62,141 nucleotides of DNA from Parafrankia elaeagni. GTDB lineage: Bacteria; Actinomycetota; Actinomycetes; Frankiales; Frankiaceae. The number at the start of each line of letters is the position of its first letter. The first letter of the stretch is position 1. Of the stretch, positions 16,764-26,665 are shown piece after piece. The stretch spans positions 59,549 to 121,689 of the forward strand of contig NZ_KB893718.1 in assembly GCF_000374165.1 (NCBI RefSeq). The letters run 5' to 3'. The position numbers and the translations under genes are program-made. A model generated the notes under the pieces. The model saw only the letters and a program-made list of their open reading frames with translations. It did no database searches and was not told the DNA's origin.

Positions 16764-18143
16764 TCAGCCGGTCGAGCGGCGCAGCGGGTCGAACGGCGCG
16801 AGCTCCGCCGGTGTGCGCCCACTGACCAGAGCGGAGGCGACCAGTCGACCGGTGACGGGACCGAGCGTGATACCCCACATCCCGTGGCCGCCCGCGACGT
16901 GCACCCGCGGGGAGGCGGTCGGCCCGATGAGGGGCAGCCCGTCCGGCGTGCACGGCCGCGGGCCCACCCACTCCAGGGTGCGGGCGTGCAGGTCGACGCC
17001 GCGCAGCAGCTCGCGGGCCGCGGCGGCGATCGCGTCGATCCGCCGTGGGTCGGGCGGCGCGTCGGGGCGGCGGAACTCCATCATCCCGGCGATCCGCAGA
17101 CCGGTGCCGATCGGTGTGCAGGCCACCCGGGACGCCGGGAAGTAGAGCGGGCCGGTGGGCGGCTCCTTCACCGGGACGCTGAAGCTGTAACCGCGGCCGG
17201 CCTGCACGGCCGTGCGCACCCCGAACCGGGCGGCCAGGCGGGGCAGCCAGGCCCCGGTCGCCAGTACCACGGCGTCGAACGGCGCGGGCGGTCTGGTGTG
17301 GTCGGCCATCGTGATCACCACTCGTGAACCCAGGTCGATCACCTTGTCGACGGCGGCTCCCTCGCGGATGACGCCGCCGCGCTCGCGGACCGCGTCGGCG
17401 ACCGCGGCGACGAACCGGCCGGGGTCGCAGTACCGCTGGCCGTGCACCTGGATGACATGGGTGATCTGTTCGGAGAGCAGCGGGGCGCGGTCCCGGGCCT
17501 CCAGCGGGTCCAGGATCTCGGCCTCGACCGGCTGCCCGCAGGCACGCACCTCGTCGAGTTCGGCGAGCAGCGCGTCGGCGCCGCGCCGGTCGCGGTAGCA
17601 GGCCAGGAACGGAGCGGCGGCCCGGGTGGGGGCGGCGACCCCGCCGTCCGCGAGCTCGTCGAAGGCGTCCAGGCTGCGGCGGGTGAGGGGGGCGAGCGCC
17701 CGCATCGCCTCGCGCCACCGCCGGTGGGTGCTGTGCCGGACGAAGCCGGCGAGAAACCGGGCGAGCCGTGGATCGGCGGCGGGCGGCAGGTAGACCGGGG
17801 AGTCCGGGCGCAGCACCATGCGCAGGCCGTAGCCCAGCACCGCCGGTTCGGGCAGCGGGGTGGCCAGCCCCGGCGTGAGCCAGCCGGCGCTGCCCCAGGA
17901 GGCACCGGCCCCGGCCCCGACCGGGCCAGGGGTCACCTGGTCCCGTTCGTAGACGGTGACGCCCACTCCGTGTTCCTGGAGGTGCCAGGCGGTGCACAGG
18001 CCGACCATGCCGCCGCCGATGACGGCCACGTGGTCGGGGCCGGGCTGCCCCGATGGCCGGCCGGGCCGCGCCCAGGGCTGGTCGGACGGGCGAGCGGACG
18101 AGCCGGTTGCGGGACGAGGGTCCACGGAGTCCACGCCCGACAT
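16764..18143 (-). CDS. FAD-dependent D-amino-acid dehydrogenase-like oxidoreductase (DAO family)
   Basis: A 459-residue flavoenzyme. The dinucleotide-binding motif is VAVIGGGMVGLCTAWHL (glycines 43-48). The C-terminal region with the glycine-rich second FAD contact (HVAGGHGMWGITLGPVTG) matches DadA-type D-amino-acid dehydrogenases, which deaminate D-amino acids at the membrane. Glycine/sarcosine oxidase is the main alternative. The ATG at 18143 follows GGGGGA; a Pro/Ser-rich leader of ~37 residues precedes the Rossmann fold. It starts about 100 nt downstream of sdhB. Confidence 0.85.
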   Translation of the reverse strand: MSGVDSVDPRPATGSSARPSDQPWARPGRPSGQPGPDHVAVIGGGMVGLCTAWHLQEHGVGVTVYERDQVTPGPVGAGAGASWGSAGWLTPGLATPLPEPAVLGYGLRMVLRPDSPVYLPPAADPRLARFLAGFVRHSTHRRWREAMRALAPLTRRSLDAFDELADGGVAAPTRAAAPFLACYRDRRGADALLAELDEVRACGQPVEAEILDPLEARDRAPLLSEQITHVIQVHGQRYCDPGRFVAAVADAVRERGGVIREGAAVDKVIDLGSRVVITMADHTRPPAPFDAVVLATGAWLPRLAARFGVRTAVQAGRGYSFSVPVKEPPTGPLYFPASRVACTPIGTGLRIAGMMEFRRPDAPPDPRRIDAIAAAARELLRGVDLHARTLEWVGPRPCTPDGLPLIGPTASPRVHVAGGHGMWGITLGPVTGRLVASALVSGRTPAELAPFDPLRRSTG

Positions 18144-18244
18144 GTTCCCCCGCCTGGGCGGTTTCAGTACCCGCAGCCGCGAACCGGCCGTCCACTGGGC
18201 ACCTCGGGACCCGCCCGGGCGGGGAGGCCCGGGCGGGGAGGCGG

Positions 18245-18988
18245 CTACCGCCGGGTGAGGGACCGCAGGTACTCGCGGTTGAGGTTGCCGATGCTCGTCA
18301 GCGGGATGCCCTTCGGGCAGGCCACCGTGCACTCGCCGGTGTTGGTGCAGCCGCCGAAGCCCTCGTCGTCCATCGTCGCGACCATGTCGCGCACCCGGGT
18401 CTCGCGCTCCGGGGCACCCTGCGGCAGCAGGTTGAGGTGGGTGACCTTGGCCGAGGTGAACAGCATCGCCGAGCCGTTCGGGCAGGCGGCGACGCAGGCC
18501 CCGCAGCCGATGCAGGTCGCGTTGTCGAACGCGGCGTCGGCGATGTCCTTGGGGACGGGGGTGGCGTGCGCCTCCGGCGCGCTGCCGGTGACGACCGAGA
18601 TGTAGCCGCCGGAGCCGATGATCCGGTCGAAGCCGGAGCGGTCGACGACCAGGTCGCGCACGACCGGGAAGGCCGCCGCGCGCCACGGCTCGATGTCGAT
18701 CGTCTCGCCGTCGGTGAACTCGCGCATGTGCAGCTGACAGGTGGTGGTCCGGTCGCGGGGGCCGTGTGCCTGGCCGTTGATGACCACACCGCACATGCCG
18801 CAGATGCCCTCGCGGCAGTCGTGGTCGAACGCCACCGGGTCCTCGCCCTCGAGGATCAGCCGCTCGTTGAGCACGTCGAGCATCTCGAGGAAGGACATGT
18901 CCGGGCTGACGTCCGCCAGCTCGTAGGTGACCATGGCACCGCGGTCCTCCGGGCCGCGCTGCCGCCAGATCCGAAGGGTGAGGTTCAC
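18245..18988 (-). CDS. sdhB: Succinate dehydrogenase iron-sulfur subunit
   Basis: A 247-residue electron-transfer subunit of complex II. Three clusters are complete: [2Fe-2S] ligands Cys58, Cys63, Cys66 and Cys84; [4Fe-4S] ligands in [12 protein letters not shown] (Cys159, 162, 165, 169); and the third cluster in [12 protein letters not shown] (Cys214, 220, 224). It passes electrons from the flavoprotein to the membrane haem/quinone subunit. It is the last gene of sdhC-sdhA-sdhB, set 241 nt after sdhA; that gap is GC-rich with no recognisable gene. Confidence 0.96.
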   Translation of the reverse strand: MNLTLRIWRQRGPEDRGAMVTYELADVSPDMSFLEMLDVLNERLILEGEDPVAFDHDCREGICGMCGVVINGQAHGPRDRTTTCQLHMREFTDGETIDIEPWRAAAFPVVRDLVVDRSGFDRIIGSGGYISVVTGSAPEAHATPVPKDIADAAFDNATCIGCGACVAACPNGSAMLFTSAKVTHLNLLPQGAPERETRVRDMVATMDDEGFGGCTNTGECTVACPKGIPLTSIGNLNREYLRSLTRR

Positions 18989-19229
18989 GGTCGGGGCTCC
19001 TTCGAGTGCTGTGGGCTCGTCGCGCGGCGCGCGGACGTCCGTGCTCGCGCCGCCGCATGCGGCGCTGGGAAAGCGGAGGGCGGAGGTGCGGGAGCGGGGC
19101 GGCCGGGATCGCCGGGGAGACCGGGGTGGTTGCCGGCTCCCCGGCGGGCGGCGGAGGGTGCCCCCGGTGCCGGCCGCCGCCGCGGGGCCCCCGGGGTGGG
19201 GGCGAGCGGGCGGCGGCCGGCCATCGGGG

Positions 19230-21194
<1,965 letters not shown>

Positions 21195-21195
21195 C

Positions 21196-21942
21196 TCAGT
21201 CCACCAATCCGGCCAGCACGGCGATGGGAACGGTCACGAAGCCCGCCGAGATGAGGACCGCCAGAACGGTCGCGGCGATCTTCAGATTCTTCTCCCGAGC
21301 CGCGCTGTGCACGCCGAGGGTGCGAGCAGCGCTCCAGAAGCCATGGTGAATGTGCAAACCGAGCGCCAGCATCGCGATGATGTAGAAAACTGTGACCCAC
21401 CACACGGAGAAGCTGGACACGATGTTGTCGTAGGCGGCGCCTTCGACTCCGTGCCGGTTCACCGTCAGGGTGGTGAAGTCGAGGAGGTGGTAGATGACGA
21501 AAAGGGCGATGATGATGCCGCCGTAACGCATCGTGTTGACGGCGTAGCTCGCCTCGAGTCGCTGCCGGTGAGCGTACTTCTGCGGCCGGGCCTTCAGATC
21601 CCGTCGGCTGAGCTGGTACGCCGTCGTGGCGTGCAGCACGATCGCGACGAGCAGCAGGGCCCGCATGATCCACAGGAACCAGGCTCCGTGGAGCGCGGGG
21701 ACCCCGATCGTGCGCAGCCAGTGCGCGTACTCGTCGAAGCTCTCGCGGCCGTAGAAGATCTTCAGGTTGCCGAGCATATGGACGAGGAGATAAAGCAGCA
21801 TCACCCCCCCGGTGACGGCCATCACAGCCTTCTTGCCGATGGTGGACCGCCAGAAGATGCCTACGGGGGACGTAGGCCGCGCGTCGTTCGTTACAGCCAC
21901 GCTGCGAACCCTAGGGACAACTTCCTCATCGGTCCAAGACAT
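21196..21942 (-). CDS. sdhC: Succinate dehydrogenase cytochrome b558-type subunit
   Basis: A 248-residue membrane anchor with five predicted helices, starting near [23 protein letters not shown]. Conserved histidines in the helices ([33 protein letters not shown]) are positioned to bind two haems, as in the Bacillus/Wolinella-type single-subunit anchor. The ATG at 21942 follows GAGGT. It heads the sdhCAB operon, divergent from a LysR gene with an operator-like dyad in between. Confidence 0.94.
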   Translation of the reverse strand: MSWTDEEVVPRVRSVAVTNDARPTSPVGIFWRSTIGKKAVMAVTGGVMLLYLLVHMLGNLKIFYGRESFDEYAHWLRTIGVPALHGAWFLWIMRALLLVAIVLHATTAYQLSRRDLKARPQKYAHRQRLEASYAVNTMRYGGIIIALFVIYHLLDFTTLTVNRHGVEGAAYDNIVSSFSVWWVTVFYIIAMLALGLHIHHGFWSAARTLGVHSAAREKNLKIAATVLAVLISAGFVTVPIAVLAGLVD

Positions 21943-21957
21943 GCTTGACCTCAGCTC

Positions 21958-21974
21958 GATAGGCTGGGCCTATC
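21958..21974. promoter_or_regulatory. LysR-type operator (T-N11-A dyad)
   Basis: GATAGGC-TGG-GCCTATC is a perfect 7-bp inverted repeat with a 3-nt centre. It contains the T-N11-A arrangement typical of LysR boxes. It lies 15 bp upstream of sdhC and 17 bp upstream of the divergent LysR start, the expected site for control of both. Confidence 0.7.
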
Positions 21975-21991
21975 GTCAGTTACCCTAAGGT

Positions 21992-22924
21992 GTGCAGCTT
22001 CATCAGCTTGCGTACTTTGTCGCCGTCGCCGAGACCAGGCACTTCACTCATGCGGCCGAGCGTGAGCACGTAGCGCAGCCCTCCCTCTCGCAACAGATCC
22101 GTGCACTGGAACAGGAGCTGGGTAGTCCCCTTTTCAACCGAATGAGGGGCAACATCACACTCACTCCGGCAGGGGAGACTCTGCTTCCACTGGCACGTCG
22201 GATCCTCGCCGACACCGAGACGGCCCGCCGTCAGGTGCAGGAGCTGCTCGACCTGCGCCGGGGAACGGTGCGGCTGGGGGCGACGCCGAGCCTGTGCACC
22301 GGCTTCCTCCCCGAGGTGCTGTACGCCTTCCACCGGGAGTACCCGGGCATCCGCCTCGTCGTCGAGGAGGGCGGCTCCCGCGACCTCGTCCGCGACCTCG
22401 CGCAGGGACACCTCGACCTGGCGCTCATCATCCTTCCCCTGCACAGCACCGATCCGGCGCTGGCGACCATGCCGCTGCTGCGGGAGGACCTCGTCCTCGT
22501 CACCTCGGAGAACTCCCCGCCGCCGGCGCGGGATGGTCAGCTGCGGGTGACGGACCTGCGCAACCGCCCCATGGTGATGTTCAGGCGGGGCTACGACCTG
22601 CGCGAGTTCACCGTCGGCGCCTGTCGGATGGCCGGCTTCGAGCCGACCTTCGCCATCGAGGGCGGCGAGATGGACGCGGTGGTCGGGTTCGTCGAGGCGG
22701 GTCTGGGCGCGGCGGTGATCCCGAGCATGGTCGCCCGGCGCCAGCGCCTGCGGAGCACCGGCTTCGTGCCGCCCGGCCTGCACCGGACGATCGGTCTCGC
22801 GCACCGGCGTGACGTCGAGCCGCCGCAGGCCGCCAAGGAACTCCGCCGCAGTCTCCGCGCCTATTTGAAGAGCACCGCCGCCGCCGGCACCCTCCCACCC
22901 GGAACCGATCTCGTCCCCGAGTGA
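21992..22924 (+). CDS. LysR-family transcriptional regulator
   Basis: A 310-residue regulator with an N-terminal winged helix-turn-helix (residues 1-60: YFVAVAETRHFTHAAEREHV then SLSQQIRALEQELG) and a periplasmic-binding-like effector domain from ~90. It is divergent from sdhCAB with a LysR-type dyad in the 49-bp gap, so it probably controls that operon and itself; the effector is unknown. The GTG start has only a weak, very close AAGG upstream, so the transcript may have a short leader. Confidence 0.92.
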   Translation: MQLHQLAYFVAVAETRHFTHAAEREHVAQPSLSQQIRALEQELGSPLFNRMRGNITLTPAGETLLPLARRILADTETARRQVQELLDLRRGTVRLGATPSLCTGFLPEVLYAFHREYPGIRLVVEEGGSRDLVRDLAQGHLDLALIILPLHSTDPALATMPLLREDLVLVTSENSPPPARDGQLRVTDLRNRPMVMFRRGYDLREFTVGACRMAGFEPTFAIEGGEMDAVVGFVEAGLGAAVIPSMVARRQRLRSTGFVPPGLHRTIGLAHRRDVEPPQAAKELRRSLRAYLKSTAAAGTLPPGTDLVPE

Positions 22925-23611
22925 CTCCGCGCTGTTCGGAGGATCACTTCAAGTGCGACAAAAAGGGCATGTGACTTACATCACACTGACGAGGGGTAAT
23001 TTCCTGGTTAGCGTGACCCGAGCGACCTTCTTGTTCGTGGCCGGTGCTCAGTAGTGCTGGCAGCGGTGAAATGGGGCTGAGGCAAGGATTTCTGTCCGGT
23101 GGCTGCGGGGGAGCAGTGCCGCGCGTGTTGCGATGCGGTTTTTCCCGGCGGATGCCGGCGCCGAAACGGGGGTAGGCGCGGTGACGTTCGTGCTGTGCTG
23201 TGCTGGATGGCACATCATTTCGCGATCTCCTCGTCCGGCGGAGCGCGGACAGCCGGCGACCGGCCGGACACCGGTGGCCTGCCACCCGGGGGCTGCGGCT
23301 CACCGTGGCCGGCGGCGCGGCCGGCGGTTGGAGCCGCCTGTCCCCCACCTGTGCCACCGGCACACCGGGAGCATCGCTGACCAGCGGTTTTCCGGTGGTC
23401 TTCACAGTGCCCCGCGGGGAGCGGGTGGATGGTTGTGACCGTCCTCGGTGACCGTGCGGACCGCATGGGACTCTGGTCCGAGATGCGTAGGCGTACCGAG
23501 AGCTCCTGGTTCGAGCGATCAGAAGATGTCACGCCCGCGCGGCCGAAAAATCTGCCGGAGCCATCGGAGCGCGCTGCTCCGAACGCTCCGCACATTCGTG
23601 CAGGAGGAACT
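22925..23611. other. 687-bp stretch without a convincing gene
   Basis: The stretch between the LysR gene and the roadblock-like gene has open frames in several directions, but none shows family resemblance or a ribosome site. Its left end is AT-richer (about 22945-23040) and carries a perfect Crp-type palindrome. It probably holds the long leader or promoter region of the downstream gene. Confidence 0.5.
22970..22985. promoter_or_regulatory. Crp/GlxR-type binding site
   Basis: TGTGA-CTTACA-TCACA is a perfect match to the TGTGA-N6-TCACA consensus of the Crp/GlxR family known in E. coli and corynebacteria. It sits 45 bp after the LysR stop codon in an AT-richer pocket and 627 bp before the next gene start. 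Confidence 0.6.
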
Positions 23612-23983
23612 GTGAACAGCGTCGACCTTGCTCTCAAGGAAGCGATGGAGATCGACGGCGCGACTGCTGTCGCGCTGGTGGACTTCACCAGTGGAATGAC
23701 CCTGGGAACCCTGGGCGGCAACCACACTTTCGATCTGGAGGTGGCTGCGGCCGGTAACACCGAAGTCATCCGGGCGAAGATCCGCACGATGGAAAGCCTG
23801 GGGCTGGCCGACACCATCGAGGACATCCTGATCACCCTGGGGCGGCAGTACCACCTGATTCGCCTGCTGCAGAGCCACACCGGGCGGGGCCTGTTCCTCT
23901 ACCTGGTCCTGGACAAGGGCCGCGCCAACCTCGCCATGGCGCGTCACCGCCTGCGCTCCATCGAATCGCAGCTCGACATCTGA
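23612..23983 (+). CDS. Roadblock/LC7-like small protein
   Basis: A 123-residue alpha/beta protein. The pattern of an N-terminal helix, TAVALVDFTSGMTLG, a central helix with RAKIRTMESLG and the strand GLFLYLVLDKGRANLA resembles roadblock/LC7 or profilin-like folds common in actinobacteria. Such proteins often partner small GTPases, but no GTPase gene is near. The GTG at 23612 follows AGGAGG at ideal distance, so the longer in-frame reading upstream is unlikely. It appears to be transcribed alone. Confidence 0.7.
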   Translation: MNSVDLALKEAMEIDGATAVALVDFTSGMTLGTLGGNHTFDLEVAAAGNTEVIRAKIRTMESLGLADTIEDILITLGRQYHLIRLLQSHTGRGLFLYLVLDKGRANLAMARHRLRSIESQLDI

Positions 23984-24148
23984 GGCGCCGCTCCTGCCGG
24001 CAGCCATGACAGCCACGGCGCCGCCGGTGGTGGTGGTGCGCGGCCGGCGCTGGCGGCGGCGCCGACCGACGTGCGTGTCCGGGACGCGGCACGGGTGAAT
24101 GATGGACGTCGTGACGAGCACGCCGACGACGCGACGACGAACCCGCGC

Positions 24149-25288
24149 ATGACGGACACATCCAGGACGGGCACATCCACGACGGACCCATCGGCGGCGG
24201 GTACGCCGACGCTGCGGATCACCGGGCAGGTCCTGGTCGGGCCGGACGACGTCCGGGGCGAGGTCTGGGTGGTCGGCGGGCGGGTGACCTTCACCGCCCC
24301 GACCGGCGCCGCCGCCCGCGACGTCCGGACAGTCACGGGCTGCGTGATCCCCGGTCTCGTCGACGCGCACTGCCACGTCGGTCTCGTCTCCACCGGCGCG
24401 ACCGACGCGCGGACGGCCGAGGAGCAGATCCTGGCCGACCGCGGCACCGGTGCCCTGCTGCTGCGTGACGCCGGATCGCCGTCCGACACCCGGTGGATCG
24501 ACGAGCGGGCCGACCTGCCCCGCCTGATCCGCGCCGGCCGGCACATCGCCCGCCCGAAGCGGTACCTGCGCGGGTACGCGGCCGAGGTGGAGCCCGGCGA
24601 GCTGACCGCCGAGGTCGCCGAGCAGGCCCGCCGCGGCGACGGCTGGGTCAAGCTCGTCGGCGACTGGATCGACCGGGCCACCGGCGACCTCGCCCCGTGC
24701 TGGCCGGCCGACGCGGCGCGTGCGGCCATCGACGCCGCCCACGCCCTCGGTGCCCGGGTCACCGCCCACTGCTTTGCGGAGAGCTCGCTGGCCGACCTCG
24801 CCCACGCCGGCATCGACTGCGTCGAGCACGCCACCGGCCTCACCGACGACACCCTCGGGCTCTTCGCGCAGCGGGGGATCGCCATCGTTCCCACCCTGGT
24901 GAACATCGCGACCTTCGAGGAGATCGCCGCCGGGGCGGAGGCGAAGTTCCCCACCTACGCCCGCCACATGCGCGACCTGCACGCGCGCCGGTACGACACC
25001 GTCGCCACCGCCTTCGAGGCCGGCATCCCGATCTATGTCGGTACGGATGCCGGCGGCTCGCTGCCGCACGGGCTGGTGGCCGACGAGGTCGCCGAGCTGG
25101 TCGCGGCCGGGATGCCGCCGCAGGCCGCCCTCGGCGCCGCCTGCTGGGACGCCCGCCGCTGGCTCGGCCGGCCGGGACTGGCGGAGGGCGAGTCGGCCGA
25201 CCTCGTCGTGTACCCGGCCGACCCGCGGCTCGACGTGCGGGTGCTGCGGGCCCCCGAGCTGATCGTCCTGCGCGGTGAGGTCTACTAG
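24149..25288 (+). CDS. Amidohydrolase-family protein
   Basis: A metal-dependent hydrolase of about 379 residues. The HxH motif is at His74/His76 (VDAHCHVGLV), later metal ligands appear in TAHCF and the HAT region, and the C-terminal Asp is in GTDAGGSL. These mark the imidazolonepropionase/dipeptidase-like branch of the superfamily. The substrate cannot be told. The start is uncertain: ATG 24149 and a GTG about 50 bases upstream are both possible and neither has a clear ribosome site. It is followed by the TerD-CAP gene. Confidence 0.85.
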   Translation: MTDTSRTGTSTTDPSAAGTPTLRITGQVLVGPDDVRGEVWVVGGRVTFTAPTGAAARDVRTVTGCVIPGLVDAHCHVGLVSTGATDARTAEEQILADRGTGALLLRDAGSPSDTRWIDERADLPRLIRAGRHIARPKRYLRGYAAEVEPGELTAEVAEQARRGDGWVKLVGDWIDRATGDLAPCWPADAARAAIDAAHALGARVTAHCFAESSLADLAHAGIDCVEHATGLTDDTLGLFAQRGIAIVPTLVNIATFEEIAAGAEAKFPTYARHMRDLHARRYDTVATAFEAGIPIYVGTDAGGSLPHGLVADEVAELVAAGMPPQAALGAACWDARRWLGRPGLAEGESADLVVYPADPRLDVRVLRAPELIVLRGEVY

Positions 25289-25439
25289 TGCCGCTCGCCG
25301 GGCCGGCTGGTCCGGCTCGCGCTGGAGGTTCTCGCGGAACCTCTGTGCGTGCTGCTCGTTGTCAGCTGGAGAAGCCCCGGCGCAGCGGCCCGCCGGTGGC
25401 GGGGTGGTGACGCGGTGCCGCGTGAGCGCGGAGGCCGCG

Positions 25440-26408
25440 ATGGTGGAGCTGGTGTCCGGGGCCAACACCGATCTGGCCGGCAGCGAGCTCTCGTTGTCGC
25501 TGCCCGGGCCGTTCGATCTGTCCGCCCTGGTGCTCGGGGCCGATGGCCGCGTCTCCGGCGACCGTGACATGGTCTTCTACAACCAGCCGAACGCCGCCGG
25601 CGTCACCCTGCGGGACACTCCCGAGGCCCGTGTCATCGACCTGAACCTGGCCCGGCTGCGCCCGGGTGCCGAGCGGGTCGTCCTCGTGGCCAGCCCGGCG
25701 GACGGCACCAGCTCCTTCGGGCGGCTGCCACCGCCGCTCGCGACCGTGCGCGCCGCCGGCCGCCCGGTGGCGACCCTGCGCCCGCCCCGTCTGGACGCGC
25801 AGACCGCCCTGCAGATCGCCGAGTGCTACCGCCGCGGTGGGCGCTGGAAGATCCGGGCGCTGGGCCAGGGCTATGCCGACGGCCTGGCCGGGCTGGCCCG
25901 TGACTTCGGCATCGAGGTCGAGGAACCGCCGGCGCCGGCACGGGCGTCAGCCCCAGCCCCAGCTTCAGCCCGAGGCCCGGTTCCGGGTCCGGGTCGGAGG
26001 TTGCCTGCGCCTGGGCCCGCCGGCGACGTCCTCCTGGAGGTTCTGGAGCTCACCAACGCCGAGCGGGCCCGCTTCGGACTGGCGCCGTTGTCCGCCGAGC
26101 CGCGCCTGGCCGCGGCCGCCGCGCGGCACAGTGCCGACATGGCTGCCCGTGGCTTCTTCGCCCACGAGACTCCGGAAGGCGTCGGCGTGGCCGGTCGTGT
26201 CGTCTCCTGTGGCTACGTCTACGCGGTGGTCGCCGAGAACATCGCCGCCGGCCAGCGGACCGCCCGCGAGGTCGTCGCGGGCTGGATGGACAGCCCCGGC
26301 CACCGGGCGAACATCCTGCGGCCCGAGGTGCGCCAGCTGGGCGTCGGCCGGGCGGAGGGCGGGGAGTACGGCGTCTACTGGACGCAGGTTTTCGGGACTC
26401 CGCGCTGA
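25440..26408 (+). CDS. TerD-CAP fusion protein
   Basis: A 322-residue two-domain protein. Residues 1-165 form a TerD-type domain (ELVSGANTDL, calcium-site-like GADGRVSGDRDMVFYNQP, DLNLARLRP), known from tellurite/stress-resistance proteins. A Pro/Ala linker (~162-194) leads to a CAP/SCP domain with His230, Glu266 in VAENIAAG and His288 in SPGHRANIL. No signal peptide precedes the TerD part, although CAP domains are normally secreted. The ATG follows GGAGG. The fusion is unusual and its function unknown. Confidence 0.85.
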   Translation: MVELVSGANTDLAGSELSLSLPGPFDLSALVLGADGRVSGDRDMVFYNQPNAAGVTLRDTPEARVIDLNLARLRPGAERVVLVASPADGTSSFGRLPPPLATVRAAGRPVATLRPPRLDAQTALQIAECYRRGGRWKIRALGQGYADGLAGLARDFGIEVEEPPAPARASAPAPASARGPVPGPGRRLPAPGPAGDVLLEVLELTNAERARFGLAPLSAEPRLAAAAARHSADMAARGFFAHETPEGVGVAGRVVSCGYVYAVVAENIAAGQRTAREVVAGWMDSPGHRANILRPEVRQLGVGRAEGGEYGVYWTQVFGTPR

Positions 26409-26532
26409 CCCCGCAGCTGACCGCAGATCCGATGACCCGTTCGACCAATTGACTCGTTTTACCTGGTAGCCAGTGTCGACGTTGTGGATGGTTTGCTTGC
26501 TCCACCCGTGTTCGTGACCGTACGTTCCCACA

Positions 26533-26545
26533 GATCACCGTGATC
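26533..26545. promoter_or_regulatory. Palindrome upstream of the ABC transporter gene
   Basis: GATCAC-C-GTGATC is a perfect 6-bp dyad about 120 bp before the transporter start, within the 257-bp gap after the CAP gene. It is an operator candidate; no regulator is assigned. Confidence 0.4.
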
Positions 26546-26665
26546 AGCTCTCGGCGGTGAGCAGATGGGTCCGCGTTGCGCCGCGGGCCGCCGGGGAGAC
26601 GTCCGCCGTCCTTCCCGAGCAAGCACAGCCAGGCACCGGCCACGGTGCGACGTGAGGTGGGCGCC

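Noticed and set aside
17442-18605. Plus-strand frames across dadA-like and sdhB genes
   Set aside because: They run opposite to genes with complete FAD and iron-sulfur motifs.
22944-23405. A 153-codon minus frame in the gap after the LysR gene
   Set aside because: It covers the Crp-type palindrome and has Pro/Arg-rich random composition.
23519-25570. A 683-codon minus-strand frame over the roadblock and amidohydrolase genes
   Set aside because: It spans two genes and the gap between them, with low-complexity product; both plus genes have motifs.
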